Part shown: one piece after another, positions 17,590 through 26,243 of the stretch | How the letters are laid out: every line of letters begins with the position of its first letter | Numbering within the stretch: the first letter of the stretch is position 1 | From: Bradyrhizobium sp. CB2312 | GTDB taxonomy: Bacteria; Pseudomonadota; Alphaproteobacteria; Rhizobiales; Xanthobacteraceae | Reading direction: 5' to 3' | Assembly (NCBI RefSeq): GCF_029714425.1 | Contig: NZ_CP121668.1 | Span: forward strand, 9,507,501-9,571,500 | Length of the DNA stretch: 64,000 nt | The notes under the pieces: model-generated | What the model was told of the DNA's origin: nothing | The model's input: only the letters and a program-made list of their open reading frames with translations | Database searches by the model: none | Program-made: the position numbers and the translations under genes

Positions 17590-18402
17590 TCATGCGGCGT
17601 GAAGTCCCTGATCGTGGCGCAGGGCCGCCTTTGCAAATTGCTCGATCGCGTCAAGCGTCACCCCTGGCGCTTCACGATGCGGGGAATGCCCCGCGTCTGA
17701 AATAATTTTCAAATCTACCGGACAGTAACATTCTTCCTGCGCAATTTCGACCTGGCGCGGTGTCCCATATTGGTCATCGACACCTTGCAGAACCATGATT
17801 GGAACGCGGATATAGGCGAGGTATTCCGAGATGTCCCAATCGCGGAACTTCGGATCGAGCCAGGCGCCGTTCCAGCCATAGAAGGCGTTGTCGACGTCCT
17901 TGTGCCAGCGGGCCAGCTTTGTCTTGAGGTCTGTCGTCTCAAAGGTGGTCTTGATCGCGGCGATCGACTGCACCGAGACGTCCTCGACGATGAAATGCGG
18001 TGCGATCAGCACGAGGCCGTTCAGGCGATGATCCTGATGCGCGCCGGCATAGATCGTGGCAATCGAGGCGCCATCGGAATGGCCGAGCAGGAGGCCGCGC
18101 TTGAAGCCGATCGCATCGAGCAGCTTCGGCAGCACATCCAGCGCCTCGCGCTGCATGTAGTCGAGCGGCCGCGGCAAGGTCACCGGGCTCGACTGGCCGT
18201 AGCCCGCGCGCGAATAAACGAAGATGCCGGCGCCGGTGGCTTGCTGTAGCTTCTCGGGAAAATCGCCCCAGAGCCCGACCGAGCCGAGGCCTTCATGCAG
18301 CATCACGATGGTGGGGGCGTCGGCGGATGCGGGCGCAAGCCATTTGTATTCGAGGCTGGCGTTACCGATGGTGAGGTGGCCGGCAGGGGTGAGGTTGGTC
18401 AT
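17590..18402 (-). CDS. Alpha/beta-fold hydrolase, box-cluster type
   Basis: 270 residues. Nucleophile elbow GHSDGAS (about residue 106), the oxyanion region MLHEGLGSVGLWGDFPEKL, an acid-residue region after LQGVDDQYGT, and the catalytic His in SDAGHSPHREAPG. It should hydrolyse an ester, lactone or thioester in the cytoplasm; no signal peptide is present. Between benzoate-CoA ligase and boxC it may act as a thioesterase that frees CoA from dead-end aromatic thioesters, an inference from position. The neighbouring gene upstream is 116 bases away, with a palindromic repeat in between. Confidence 0.8.
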   Translation of the reverse strand: MTNLTPAGHLTIGNASLEYKWLAPASADAPTIVMLHEGLGSVGLWGDFPEKLQQATGAGIFVYSRAGYGQSSPVTLPRPLDYMQREALDVLPKLLDAIGFKRGLLLGHSDGASIATIYAGAHQDHRLNGLVLIAPHFIVEDVSVQSIAAIKTTFETTDLKTKLARWHKDVDNAFYGWNGAWLDPKFRDWDISEYLAYIRVPIMVLQGVDDQYGTPRQVEIAQEECYCPVDLKIISDAGHSPHREAPGVTLDAIEQFAKAALRHDQGLHAA

Positions 18403-18424
18403 TACTTCGCTCTTCTCTCTCCGT

Positions 18425-18510
18425 CGTCATGCCCGGGCTTGACCCGGGCATCCACGTCTTTCCCGCATCGCGGCTGCACGTGGATGGCCGGGTCAAGCCC
18501 GGCCATGACG
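18425..18510. repeat. Palindromic repeat, CGTCATGCCCGGGCTTGACC type
   Basis: Left end CGTCATGCCCGGGCTTGACC, right end GGTCAAGCCCGGCCATGACG, inner CATCCACG/CGTGGATG. It is nearly identical in arms to the 9271 copy and lies between the benzoate-CoA ligase and hydrolase genes. Confidence 0.8.
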
Positions 18511-18518
18511 ACCTATTG

Positions 18519-20066
18519 CTAACCCGCCCCTTCACGCAGCTTGAAGCGCTGGATCTTCCCCGTCGCCGTCTTCGGCAGGGAGTCCACCACGTCGATCCAG
18601 CGCGGATATTTCCACGGACCGATCTTCTGCTTGACGTGCTCCTTCAGCATCTCCTGCAAGTCACCGGTCTTCGCGCCCGGACGCAGCACGACGAAGGCCT
18701 TCGGCTTCAACAGGCCTTCCGCATCGGCCTCGGGCACGACGGCGGCTTCCAGCACGGCCGGATGCGTGATCAGCGCGCTCTCGACCTCGAACGGCGAGAC
18801 CCAGATGCCGGACACCTTGAACATGTCGTCGGCGCGGCCGCAGAAGGTATAGCGGCCATCGGCATCGCGGACATATTTGTCGCCGGTCCGGGTCCACGGT
18901 CCTTCAAAGGTGCGGCGGCTCTTGTGACGCTGGTTCCAGTAGCCCTCGCCGGCGGAGGGCGCATCGACCAGGAGCTCGCCGACCTCGCCGTCGGCGACGT
19001 CCTGACCGGCCTCGTTGACGAGCCGCACCGCATAGCCCGGCACCGGCTTGCCGGACGAGCCGTATTTGATGTCGCCCGGCGCATTCGAGAGAAAAATGTG
19101 CAGCAGCTCGGTTGAGCCGACGCCGTCCAAAATGTCGACGCCGAAGCGCGATTTCCAGCTGTTGCCGACCGATTCCGGCAGCGCCTCGCCGGCCGAGGTA
19201 CAGATGCGTAAGGACTTGCCGCCGCGCTCAGCCTTCATCGTCTCGTCGTTGAGCATCGCCGCAAACAGCGTCGGCACGCCGTAGAAGATCGACGGATTGT
19301 ATTTGTTCATGAGGTCGAACATCCGCGCCGGCGTCGGGCGCTCGCTGTTCAAAATCACGGTGGCGCCGACCGACATCGGGAAGGTCAGCGCATTGCCGAG
19401 GCCATAGGCGAAGAACAGTTTTGCCGCGGAGAGGCAGACGTCGTTTTCGCGGATGCCGAGCACCTGCTTGGCATAGGTGTCCGCGGTCGCCTGCAAATTC
19501 GCGTGCAGATGGCGCACGCCCTTGGGCATGCCGGTCGAGCCCGACGAATAGAGCCAGAACGCCGGCTCGTCCGGATGGGTCGCGGCGGTCGTGAACTGGT
19601 CGCTCTCGCCCGCGATCTCCTCGGCGAGCTGCTTGTGGCCGTTCTGCTTGGCGCCGGAGACCACGACATGCTCGAGATCGGGCATGCGGCCGACCACGTC
19701 CTTGATGACGGGATAGAGCGCTTCGGACACGAACAGCACGCGGGCGCGGCAGTCGGCGAGGATGTAGGCATACTGGTCCGCGGTCAGCAGCGTGTTGAGC
19801 GGCACCGGCACGATGCCGGCGCGGATCGCCCCCAAAAACACGATCGGGAAGTCGACCGTATCCAGCATGATCATCGCCACGCGCTCCTCGCGGCGGACGC
19901 CGAGCCGGCGCAGCATGTTGGCGGCGCGGCGGGTGTCGCGCTGGAGCTCGCCATAGGTGAGCCGCGAGACGGTGTCGTCGAAGACGAGCTTGTTGGCTCG
20001 GCCCTCCTCGACGTTGCGGTCGAGCAGCCAGGTCACCGCGTTATAGGATCCCTCGCTCACGGACAT
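18519..20066 (-). CDS. bclA: Benzoate-CoA ligase
   Basis: 515 residues of the benzoate/4-hydroxybenzoate-CoA ligase subgroup. Adenylation motifs: FWLYSSGSTGMPKGVRHLHA, then GVGSTELLHIFLSNAPGDIK, TRTGDKYVRDADGRYTFCGR followed by ADDMFKVSGIWVSPFEVE, and the catalytic lysine in PKTATGKIQRFKLRE. It makes benzoyl-CoA from benzoate, ATP and CoA, feeding BoxB and BoxC. It is the first gene of the minus-strand box set, divergent from boxR; the intergenic region carries a TGCA-type site. GGGGGAG lies almost directly before the ATG, an unusually short spacing, so the true start could be a few codons further in. Confidence 0.92.
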   Translation of the reverse strand: MSVSEGSYNAVTWLLDRNVEEGRANKLVFDDTVSRLTYGELQRDTRRAANMLRRLGVRREERVAMIMLDTVDFPIVFLGAIRAGIVPVPLNTLLTADQYAYILADCRARVLFVSEALYPVIKDVVGRMPDLEHVVVSGAKQNGHKQLAEEIAGESDQFTTAATHPDEPAFWLYSSGSTGMPKGVRHLHANLQATADTYAKQVLGIRENDVCLSAAKLFFAYGLGNALTFPMSVGATVILNSERPTPARMFDLMNKYNPSIFYGVPTLFAAMLNDETMKAERGGKSLRICTSAGEALPESVGNSWKSRFGVDILDGVGSTELLHIFLSNAPGDIKYGSSGKPVPGYAVRLVNEAGQDVADGEVGELLVDAPSAGEGYWNQRHKSRRTFEGPWTRTGDKYVRDADGRYTFCGRADDMFKVSGIWVSPFEVESALITHPAVLEAAVVPEADAEGLLKPKAFVVLRPGAKTGDLQEMLKEHVKQKIGPWKYPRWIDVVDSLPKTATGKIQRFKLREGAG

Positions 20067-20131
20067 CTCCCCCGAATTTAGAATTATAATTCATAGAAAG
20101 ACACTGTGACAGCTTGCTGTCAATGCCAGCA

Positions 20132-20147
20132 GGCACTATGTTTCATT
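20132..20147. promoter_or_regulatory. BoxR-like site in the bcl/boxR divergent promoter
   Basis: GGCACTATGTTTCATT differs from the site at 17025 (TGCACTTTGTTTCATG) at only three positions. It is centred about 73 bases from both the bcl start (20066) and the boxR start (20213), a position that could control both genes. Confidence 0.6.
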
Positions 20148-20212
20148 AAAACGCGCCGCAAGACCTCTTTTGAAGAAGGCATCCGCTAAAGAAGGTCCAT
20201 GATCTGTAATCC

Positions 20213-21121
20213 ATGACCGACAGTCCCGACGCCGAATCCCGCTTTCTCGAACAGCTCGGCCAGCGCGTGCGCACCATGCGCGCGCTGCGCGGCATGTCGC
20301 GAAAAGTGCTCGCCAAGGTATCAGGAATTTCGGAGCGCTACATCGCGCAGCTCGAGAGCGGCAAGGGCAATGTCTCCATCGTGCTGCTCCGTCGCGTCTC
20401 CGACGCGATGGGCGCGCATCTCGAAGACCTGCTTCCCTCGGCCGATCCGACGCCGGACTGGCAGATGTTTCGCGATCTGTTGCGCAAGGCGACGCCGGCG
20501 CAGATCGCGCAGGCAAAAGATCTGCTCACCGGGGGCAGCGCCACCGCGCCGCGGCGCGCGCCGTTCTGCGGCATCGCGCTGATCGGCTTGCGCGGCGCCG
20601 GCAAGTCGACGCTTGGGCGGATGCTGGCGAAGAAGATCGGCTGGAGCTTTGTCGAGCTCAACAAGGAGGTCGAGCAGCAGAACGGCCTTTCGGTCGCCGA
20701 GATCATCGCGCTGTACGGTCAGGAGGGCTTTCGCCGCATGGAGCAGGCGGCGCTGCAGCAGCTGCTCGCGCGCAACGAGCTGATGGTGCTGGCAACCGGC
20801 GGCGGCATTGTCTCTGAGCCCCTGACCTTCGACCAGATCCTGACCTCGTTCTACACAATCTGGCTGAAGGCTGAGCCCGAGGAGCACATGGCCCGGGTCC
20901 GCGGCCAGGGCGATCTGCGCCCGATGGCGGATGATCGTTCCGCCATGGCGGAGCTGCGCAACATCTTGCTGAGCCGCGAGCCGCTCTATGCGCGCGCGAC
21001 CGCGGTGGTGGATACGGCGGGGCTGAGTGTCGACGCGGCGGCTGCAAGGCTGATCGATGCGGTACGCCCGGTGCTGCAGAACGAAGCCCGCAGCTTTGGG
21101 CTGCGGAGCGTGGCGCTGTAG
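20213..21121 (+). CDS. boxR: BoxR: HTH repressor fused to a shikimate-kinase-like domain
   Basis: 302 residues in two domains. Residues about 14-75 are an XRE/Cro helix-turn-helix (LGQRVRTMRALRGMSRKVLA followed by KVSGISERYIAQLESGKGN). Residues about 118-285 resemble shikimate kinase, with an intact Walker A (GLRGAGKST, 125-133) and ATGGGIVSEP. This fusion is the signature of BoxR, which represses box genes until its second domain binds benzoyl-CoA. Its position, divergent from benzoate-CoA ligase, fits. Despite the intact P-loop, the second domain is thought to act as a sensor, not as a kinase. Confidence 0.93.
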   Translation: MTDSPDAESRFLEQLGQRVRTMRALRGMSRKVLAKVSGISERYIAQLESGKGNVSIVLLRRVSDAMGAHLEDLLPSADPTPDWQMFRDLLRKATPAQIAQAKDLLTGGSATAPRRAPFCGIALIGLRGAGKSTLGRMLAKKIGWSFVELNKEVEQQNGLSVAEIIALYGQEGFRRMEQAALQQLLARNELMVLATGGGIVSEPLTFDQILTSFYTIWLKAEPEEHMARVRGQGDLRPMADDRSAMAELRNILLSREPLYARATAVVDTAGLSVDAAAARLIDAVRPVLQNEARSFGLRSVAL

Positions 21122-21152
21122 GAGCGATCTCGCACGGCACATTCCGCTGCGT

Positions 21153-21307
21153 TCCCTCCCCCCTTGCGGGGGAGGGTTAGGGAGAGGGGTAACCACACGG
21201 GGACTCCATCGCTCGCGCAACGCGCTTCGTCTCCTTCGGGACAACAAACACCTTTACCTGGGCTACCCCTCTCCCCCGCCCTCCCCCGCAAGGGGGGAGG
21301 GAGCGCA
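21153..21307. repeat. Long palindromic repeat (CCCCCTTGCGGGGGAGGG type)
   Basis: CCCTCCCCCCTTGCGGGGGA at the left and CCCCCGCAAGGGGGGAGGG at the right, with AGAGGGGTAACC and GGCTACCCCTCT inside. The same family is at 60372-60504 and twice at 62534-62872. It fills the gap between boxR and the hemoglobin gene. Confidence 0.75.
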
Positions 21308-21392
21308 GTTGCGCGCGCGGATACGCTTTGCATCCCTTTTCGTTTCTGAAACAGAGACGATATGAAGCGTCTTGCAGCAGACAGGACCCACG

Positions 21393-21788
21393 ATGACCTC
21401 CAGCGACGTCACCACCTCCATGTTCGAGCGGATCGGCGGCAGGGCCACGATCGACGCCCTCGTCGATCGCTTCTACGACCGCATGGACACGCTGCCTGAA
21501 GCGCAAGTCATCCGTGCGATGCATGCGGACGACCTCGGCCTGATCAGGGACGTGCTGAAGCGCTATCTCACCGAATGGACGGGAGGTCCAAAACTCTATT
21601 CGCCCGAGAAGGGCCATCCGCGGCTGCGCCAGCGGCATATCGGCTTTGCCATTGGGGACGCCGAGCGCGACGCGTGGCTGCTCTGCATGCGCGGTGCGAT
21701 GGAGGAGACGGTGATCGATAGCGTCGCGCGAAAAGACCTCGACCGCGCGATATCGGGCCTCGCCGACTGGATGCGCAACCGGCCATGA
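21393..21788 (+). CDS. Truncated hemoglobin, group II type
   Basis: 131 residues. The globin fold is recognisable from MFERIGGRATIDALVDRFYD (helix A/B with the conserved FY), RAMHADDLGLIRDVLKRYLT, the EWTGGPKLYSPEKGHPRLR segment, and RQRHIGFAIGD, where the proximal His lies. The W(T/L)GGPxxY pattern and W in DAWLLCM fit group II. Such proteins bind O2 or NO and may detoxify NO or peroxides. The start at 21393 is chosen over 21372 because it matches the usual N-terminal length. It is a single gene between repeats. Confidence 0.8.
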   Translation: MTSSDVTTSMFERIGGRATIDALVDRFYDRMDTLPEAQVIRAMHADDLGLIRDVLKRYLTEWTGGPKLYSPEKGHPRLRQRHIGFAIGDAERDAWLLCMRGAMEETVIDSVARKDLDRAISGLADWMRNRP

Positions 21789-21841
21789 CAGCATCTCTCC
21801 GTCATGGCCGCGGAACGGCGGGACGATTACATTCGCAGCGA

Positions 21842-21946
21842 CTAAAGCGCGATGAGATTGGGATCAATCGTCATCGCGCTTTAGATTGTTGTTTGAGCAT
21901 GATCTTTTCGGAAAACCGCTGCGCACTTTTCCGGATCATGCTTTAG
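21842..21946. repeat. Two adjacent palindromes (CTAAAGCGCGATGA and GAGCATGATC types)
   Basis: CTAAAGCGCGATGA (21842-21855) is perfectly inverted as TCATCGCGCTTTAG (21871-21884). Next to it GAGCATGATCTTTTCGG pairs with CCGGATCATGCTT. The second unit repeats the element at 8860-8936. They lie between converging genes. Confidence 0.75.
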
Positions 21947-22275
21947 ATCGACCAGTAGTTCGGATGCTGGTACGGCCGCGAGCGGTCGCCCCAGTCGAAT
22001 TCATCGCCATCGACTTCGCAGGGGCCGCTGCTCAATTGCTCCGACGTCAGATCGACCTGGAAGGCCTGACGTCCCGGATCATATTTCAGCGCGCTCCACT
22101 GCACGGGATAATGGTGATGCGTACCGAGCAGCCTGCCGGTCTTGATCACGGCGTAGGCGACCGTTCCGCTTACCTTCTCGAGCATCAATCGTTCGATCGT
22201 GCCGAGCTTCGTGCCGTCGCAACCATAGACAGCGACGTGCTCGACGCGATCACTGGGAACCATGGTGTGCTGCAT
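21943..22275 (-). CDS. PRC-barrel domain protein
   Basis: 110 residues. The N-terminal two thirds form a PRC-barrel: VEHVAVYGCDGTKLGTIERL, then VSGTVAYAVIKTGRLLGTHH and YPVQWSALKYDPGRQAFQVD. These small beta-barrels serve as RNA- or protein-binding modules and in photosynthetic reaction centres; in rhizobia many are short stand-alone stress-related proteins. The start at 22275 follows AGGGAGCTCGCC. No functional partner is adjacent. Confidence 0.75.
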   Translation of the reverse strand: MQHTMVPSDRVEHVAVYGCDGTKLGTIERLMLEKVSGTVAYAVIKTGRLLGTHHHYPVQWSALKYDPGRQAFQVDLTSEQLSSGPCEVDGDEFDWGDRSRPYQHPNYWSI

Positions 22276-22346
22276 GGCGAGCTCCCTGATCTTGCGTGGA
22301 GCGCATGATAGCACAGACGGCGGGGAGTAGGGTCAACTAGCGCCAA

Positions 22347-23132
22347 CTACAGCAATTGCGACCGCACCGCCTCCGCGCCTTCGCGCAGCAGCGGCAGGAA
22401 ACGGTCGATCAATTCCTGCGCCGGAACCCGGTCGACATGGGCCCCCATGTTGATGGCGGCGACGATCACGCCGTCGTAGCGACGCACCGGCACCGAGATC
22501 GAGCGGAAATGCGGCTCCGCCTCGCGGTCGACCAGCGAATAGCCCTGCGCGCGATCGGCGGCGATGCGCGCCAGCAGCGCCTTGGGATCGGTCACCGTCT
22601 GCGGCGTCAGCGCTTCGCGCTTCATCGCCTTCAGGCGCGCGGCGAGATCGGTATCGTCGGGCTGGCCGAGCATGGCGCGGCCGACCGAGGTGCAGAAGGC
22701 CGGCAGGCGATAGCCGATTTCGAGGCCGCCGGAAAACATCCGCGCCGGGCTGCTGCGCGCGATGAACACGACCTCGTCACCGTCGAGCACCGCGAGCGAG
22801 GAGATTTCGTTCGCCGCAGTGGCGACGCGGTCGAGCACCGGTTGCAGCACCGTGACGAGCTGGTTCGAGCGCAGATAGGACGCCGCCAGCGTCAACACAT
22901 GCGGCGTCAGCGAGAACAACTTGCCGTCGCCAGAGACGTAGCCGCCGCGCTGGAGCGTGAACAGCATGCGCCGCGCGGTCGCGCGCGGCAGATCGGCAGC
23001 GCGGGCGAGATCGCTCAGCGTCATCGGACCCGTCGTCGTGCCAAAGCACTGCAGCAGGCGCAGGCCGCGATCGAGCGCTTCGACGAAATCCGTCGCGCGC
23101 TCCTCGCTATCGCTCCGTTTGAGCTTGGGCAT
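22347..23132 (-). CDS. IclR-family transcriptional regulator
   Basis: 261 residues. The winged helix spans about 15-75 (LDRGLRLLQCFGTTTGPMTL, then SDLARAADLPRATARRMLFT and LQRGGYVSGDG), and the effector-binding domain about 90-255, including GYRLPAFCTSVGRAMLGQ and SISVPVRRYDGVIVAAINMG. It resembles PcaR/PobR-type regulators of aromatic catabolism, which are usually activators. It is divergent from the Rieske oxygenase gene with a 113-base gap carrying an IclR-like inverted repeat, so that gene is its likely target. The start at 23132 is preferred over 23174 by domain alignment. Confidence 0.85.
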   Translation of the reverse strand: MPKLKRSDSEERATDFVEALDRGLRLLQCFGTTTGPMTLSDLARAADLPRATARRMLFTLQRGGYVSGDGKLFSLTPHVLTLAASYLRSNQLVTVLQPVLDRVATAANEISSLAVLDGDEVVFIARSSPARMFSGGLEIGYRLPAFCTSVGRAMLGQPDDTDLAARLKAMKREALTPQTVTDPKALLARIAADRAQGYSLVDREAEPHFRSISVPVRRYDGVIVAAINMGAHVDRVPAQELIDRFLPLLREGAEAVRSQLL

Positions 23133-23186
23133 GGCCGGGACAATCCTGCAAAATAGTGCTTGCTGCCGGTCCAAGGCATGTCATAA

Positions 23187-23211
23187 TTCGCCCATTCGTT
23201 CAATAGGCGAA
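23187..23211. promoter_or_regulatory. Inverted repeat, probable IclR-regulator site
   Basis: TTCGCC (23187-23192) and GGCGAA (23206-23211) are inverted across 13 bases, with GTTC/GAAC nested. It lies 35-59 bases before the Rieske oxygenase ATG and within the shared IclR/oxygenase promoter region. The same gap also holds TGCAAAATAGTGCT (23147-23160), a weaker relative of the boxC palindrome. Confidence 0.5.
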
Positions 23212-23245
23212 CAAAACGCCCCTCCGGAAAAAGGACGCGACCGCC

Positions 23246-24604
23246 ATGATGAGCCAGGAGCAGAACGACCTGATCACCCGCACCGGGCCGAAAGATCCGT
23301 GCGGCAGACTGATGCGGAGCTACTGGCAGCCGGCGGCGCTGGTCGACGAGCTCGAAGGCGCGCGGCCGATCCGTCCCGTCAAGCTGCTCGGCGAAAACCT
23401 GGTGCTGTTTCGCGACGAGAGCGGACGCTACGGCCTGATCGATCGTCATTGCGCCCATCGCGGCGCCGACCTCGCCTTCGGGCGGCTCGAGCATGGCGGA
23501 TTGCGCTGCGCCTTCCATGGCTGGCTGTTCGACGCCACTGGCCAGTGCATCGAGACGCCGGCCGAGCCGAAGGACTCAAAGCTGTGCCAGAACATCCGCC
23601 AGCGCTCCTATCCCGTGGTCGAGAAGAGCGGCATCCTCTGGGCCTATCTCGGCGAAGGCGAGCCGCCGGCATTTCCGGAGATCGACTGCTTCGTGGCGCC
23701 TGATACTCACACCTTCGCGTTCAAGGGCCACATGGCCTGCAACTGGCTCCAGGCGCTCGAGGTCGGCATCGATCCCGCGCACGCCTCCTATCTGCATCGC
23801 TTCTTCGAGGACGAGGACACCTCGACCGCCTACGGCAAGCAGTTCCGCGGCGCCTCCGCCGGAAGCGACCTGCCGATGACGAAAATCCTGCGCGAATACG
23901 ATCGTCCGATCATCAATGTCGAGCACACCGAATACGGCCTGCGCCTGATTGCGCTGCGCGAGATCGACGAGGAGCGCACCCATGTGCGCGTCACCAACCA
24001 GCTCTTTCCGCACGGCTTCGTCATCCCCATGAGCACGGAGATGACGATCACGCAGTGGCACGTGCCGGTCGACGACGAGAACTGCTACTGGTACGCGATC
24101 TTCACCAGCTATTCGAACCCCGTCGACAAGCAGAAGATGCGCGACCAGCGGCTGGAGCTCTATGAGCTGCCCGATTACAAGTCCCGCAAGAACAAAGCCA
24201 ACGACTACGGCTTCGATCCGCACGAGCAGCAGACCGCGACCTATACCGGCATGGGCACCGACATCAACGTCCATGACCAATGGGCGGTGGAATCGATGGG
24301 CGCGATCCAGGACCGCACCAAGGAACATCTCGGCCAATCCGACAAGGCGATCGTGCAATATCGCCGCCTGCTGCGACAGGAGATCGAGAAGGTCCAGGGC
24401 GGCGAGAAGCCGATGCTGTTTCTGGACGAGGCCAACGCGCGCAGCATCCAGGGCCCGGCCACCATGGACGGCATCGGCCCGACGCGCGGCTGGGAAACCT
24501 ATTGGATGGAAGTCGACGTCAAGCGCCGCCGCGGCGCGCCGTGGACGGCGCCGGTGCCGAAGGAGATCGCTGACAACGTACACCGGCTGACGGCGGCGGA
24601 GTGA
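23246..24604 (+). CDS. Rieske non-heme iron oxygenase, alpha subunit (phthalate/phenoxybenzoate dioxygenase-like)
   Basis: 452 residues. The Rieske [2Fe-2S] centre is C69-x-H71 and C88-x2-H91 (RHCAHRGAD and RCAFHGW). The catalytic domain has D176, H179 and H184 (VGIDPAHASYLHRFF), the bridging Asp and two His ligands of the mononuclear iron. Single-component alpha-only oxygenases of this size hydroxylate or O-demethylate aromatic acids and take electrons from a separate reductase, which is not in the window. AAAAAGGACGCGACCGCC precedes the ATG. A glutamine-synthetase-like gene follows on the same strand 193 bases later. Confidence 0.88.
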   Translation: MMSQEQNDLITRTGPKDPCGRLMRSYWQPAALVDELEGARPIRPVKLLGENLVLFRDESGRYGLIDRHCAHRGADLAFGRLEHGGLRCAFHGWLFDATGQCIETPAEPKDSKLCQNIRQRSYPVVEKSGILWAYLGEGEPPAFPEIDCFVAPDTHTFAFKGHMACNWLQALEVGIDPAHASYLHRFFEDEDTSTAYGKQFRGASAGSDLPMTKILREYDRPIINVEHTEYGLRLIALREIDEERTHVRVTNQLFPHGFVIPMSTEMTITQWHVPVDDENCYWYAIFTSYSNPVDKQKMRDQRLELYELPDYKSRKNKANDYGFDPHEQQTATYTGMGTDINVHDQWAVESMGAIQDRTKEHLGQSDKAIVQYRRLLRQEIEKVQGGEKPMLFLDEANARSIQGPATMDGIGPTRGWETYWMEVDVKRRRGAPWTAPVPKEIADNVHRLTAAE

Positions 24605-24654
24605 CGATGCCGATCGCCGCCGGCGGGCCGCGACGGCGGCTCCACATTCTCCGC

Positions 24655-24756
24655 CGTCATGCCCCGCGAAGGCGGGGCATCCAGTACGCCGCGGCCTCTC
24701 GCGGATACGTTGCCGTCTCTGGAATACTGGATCGTCCGCCTTCGCGGACGATGACA
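24655..24756. repeat. Palindromic repeat, CGTCATGCCCCGCGAAGGC type
   Basis: CGTCATGCCCCGCGAAGGCG and CCGCCTTCGCGGACGATGAC form imperfect outer arms, with inner ATCCAGTA/TACTGGAT. It is a different subtype from the 9271 family. It lies between the Rieske oxygenase and glutamine-synthetase-like genes. Confidence 0.7.
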
Positions 24757-24797
24757 GTGTGCGCTATTCTCTCATCGAGCGAGAAGGAACTAGCAAA

Positions 24798-26234
24798 GTG
24801 ACTTTCGTCGCGCGTCATGGGCTGTGGTCGGATGAGCAGAAGGACGCAGCCCAGCGCATGCGCCGTCTCGTCGAGGACAAGAACCTCGAAGTCGTCCGCC
24901 TCGCCTTCCCGGACCAGCACGGCATCCTGCGCGGCAAGACCATCATCGCCACCGAGGCGATCGCTTCGCTGGAGAGCGGCTGCTCGATCACCACCACCAT
25001 GCTCGCCAAGGACACCTCGCACCGCACGGTGTTCCCGGTGTTCACCGCGGGCGGCGGCTTCGGCATGAAGGAGATGGAGGGCGCAGCCGACGTGCTGATG
25101 GTCGCCGACCCCACCACGTTTCGCGTGCTGCCGTGGGCGCCGGCGACGGGCTGGGTGCTGTGCGATCTCTATTTTGGCGATGGCCGCCCGGTGCCGTTCG
25201 CGACGCGCAACCTTTACCGGCGCGTGCTCGATGAGCTCGGCGGGCGTGGCCTCGATTTCGTCGCGGGGCTCGAGGTCGAGTTCCACATCTTCAAGCTCGA
25301 CGATCCGCATATGCGCGCGGAGGACGCAGGCCAGCCCGGCACGCCGCCCTCGGTGAGCCTCCTCAGTCACGGCTATCAATATCTGACCGAGCAGCGGTTC
25401 GATCAGATGGAGCCGGTGCTGGAGATCTTGCGCCGCGACATCGTCGCACTGGGGCTGCCCTTGCGCTCCGTCGAGGTCGAGTTTGGGCCGAGCCAATGCG
25501 AGTTCACCTTCGCGCCGAAGAAGGGCCTGGAGCCCGCCGACAACATGGTGCTGTTTCGCAGCGCCGTGAAGCAGATTGCGCGCCGCCACGGCTACCACGC
25601 CACCTTCATGTGCCGGCCAAAACTGCCGAACGTGTTCGCGAGCGGCTGGCACCTGCACCAGTCGATCGTCTCGCGCGCGAGCGGCGAAAACCTGTTCATG
25701 GCCAAAGAGGGCGGCGAGCCGCTCAGCTCGTTCGGCAAGTCATACCTCGCCGGCCTGCTCGACCACGCCCGCGCTTCGACCGTGTTCACGACGCCGACCA
25801 TCAACGGCTACAAGCGCTACCGCTCCTATTCGCTGGCACCGGATCGCGCGATCTGGGGCCGCGACAATCGCGGCGTGATGCTCCGTGTGCTCGGCGGCAC
25901 CAATGATGCCGCCACGCGCCTGGAGAACCGCATCGGCGAGCCCGCCGCCAACCCCTATCTCTACATGGCTTCGCAGATTCTCTCGGGCCTCGATGGCGTC
26001 GACCGCAAGCTCGACCCCGGCCCCTCCGCTGATACGCCCTACGAGACCAGGGCGCCACTGCTGCCGAAATCGCTGCGCGATGCAGTCTCTGCGCTCAAGG
26101 ACGATCCGTTCTTCCGCGAGAAGCTCGGGGCCGAGTTCGTCGATTACTACACCCACATCAAGAACGCCGAGATCGACCGCTTCCTCGCAGAGGTGACCGA
26201 CTGGGAGCACCGCGAATATTTCGAGGTGTTTTGA
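24798..26234 (+). CDS. Glutamine-synthetase-like ligase (possible gamma-glutamylamide synthetase)
   Basis: 478 residues from a GTG at 24798 with AAGGA nine bases upstream; the ATG at 24759 lies in repeat sequence. Glutamine synthetase blocks are visible: FPDQHGILRGKTI, the metal-binding FVAGLEVEFHIF and VEVEFGPSQCEFTF, the ATP region GWHLHQSIVSRASGENLF, and NRGVMLRVLGG/ENRIGEPAANPYLYMAS. It lacks the adenylylation site of GlnA and belongs with catabolic relatives that join glutamate to amines (PuuA, GlnA3/4, aniline-pathway GS). Next to a Rieske oxygenase it may form a gamma-glutamyl derivative of an amine for oxidation; this is inference. Confidence 0.75.
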   Translation: MTFVARHGLWSDEQKDAAQRMRRLVEDKNLEVVRLAFPDQHGILRGKTIIATEAIASLESGCSITTTMLAKDTSHRTVFPVFTAGGGFGMKEMEGAADVLMVADPTTFRVLPWAPATGWVLCDLYFGDGRPVPFATRNLYRRVLDELGGRGLDFVAGLEVEFHIFKLDDPHMRAEDAGQPGTPPSVSLLSHGYQYLTEQRFDQMEPVLEILRRDIVALGLPLRSVEVEFGPSQCEFTFAPKKGLEPADNMVLFRSAVKQIARRHGYHATFMCRPKLPNVFASGWHLHQSIVSRASGENLFMAKEGGEPLSSFGKSYLAGLLDHARASTVFTTPTINGYKRYRSYSLAPDRAIWGRDNRGVMLRVLGGTNDAATRLENRIGEPAANPYLYMASQILSGLDGVDRKLDPGPSADTPYETRAPLLPKSLRDAVSALKDDPFFREKLGAEFVDYYTHIKNAEIDRFLAEVTDWEHREYFEVF

Positions 26235-26243
26235 GGCGCCTCG

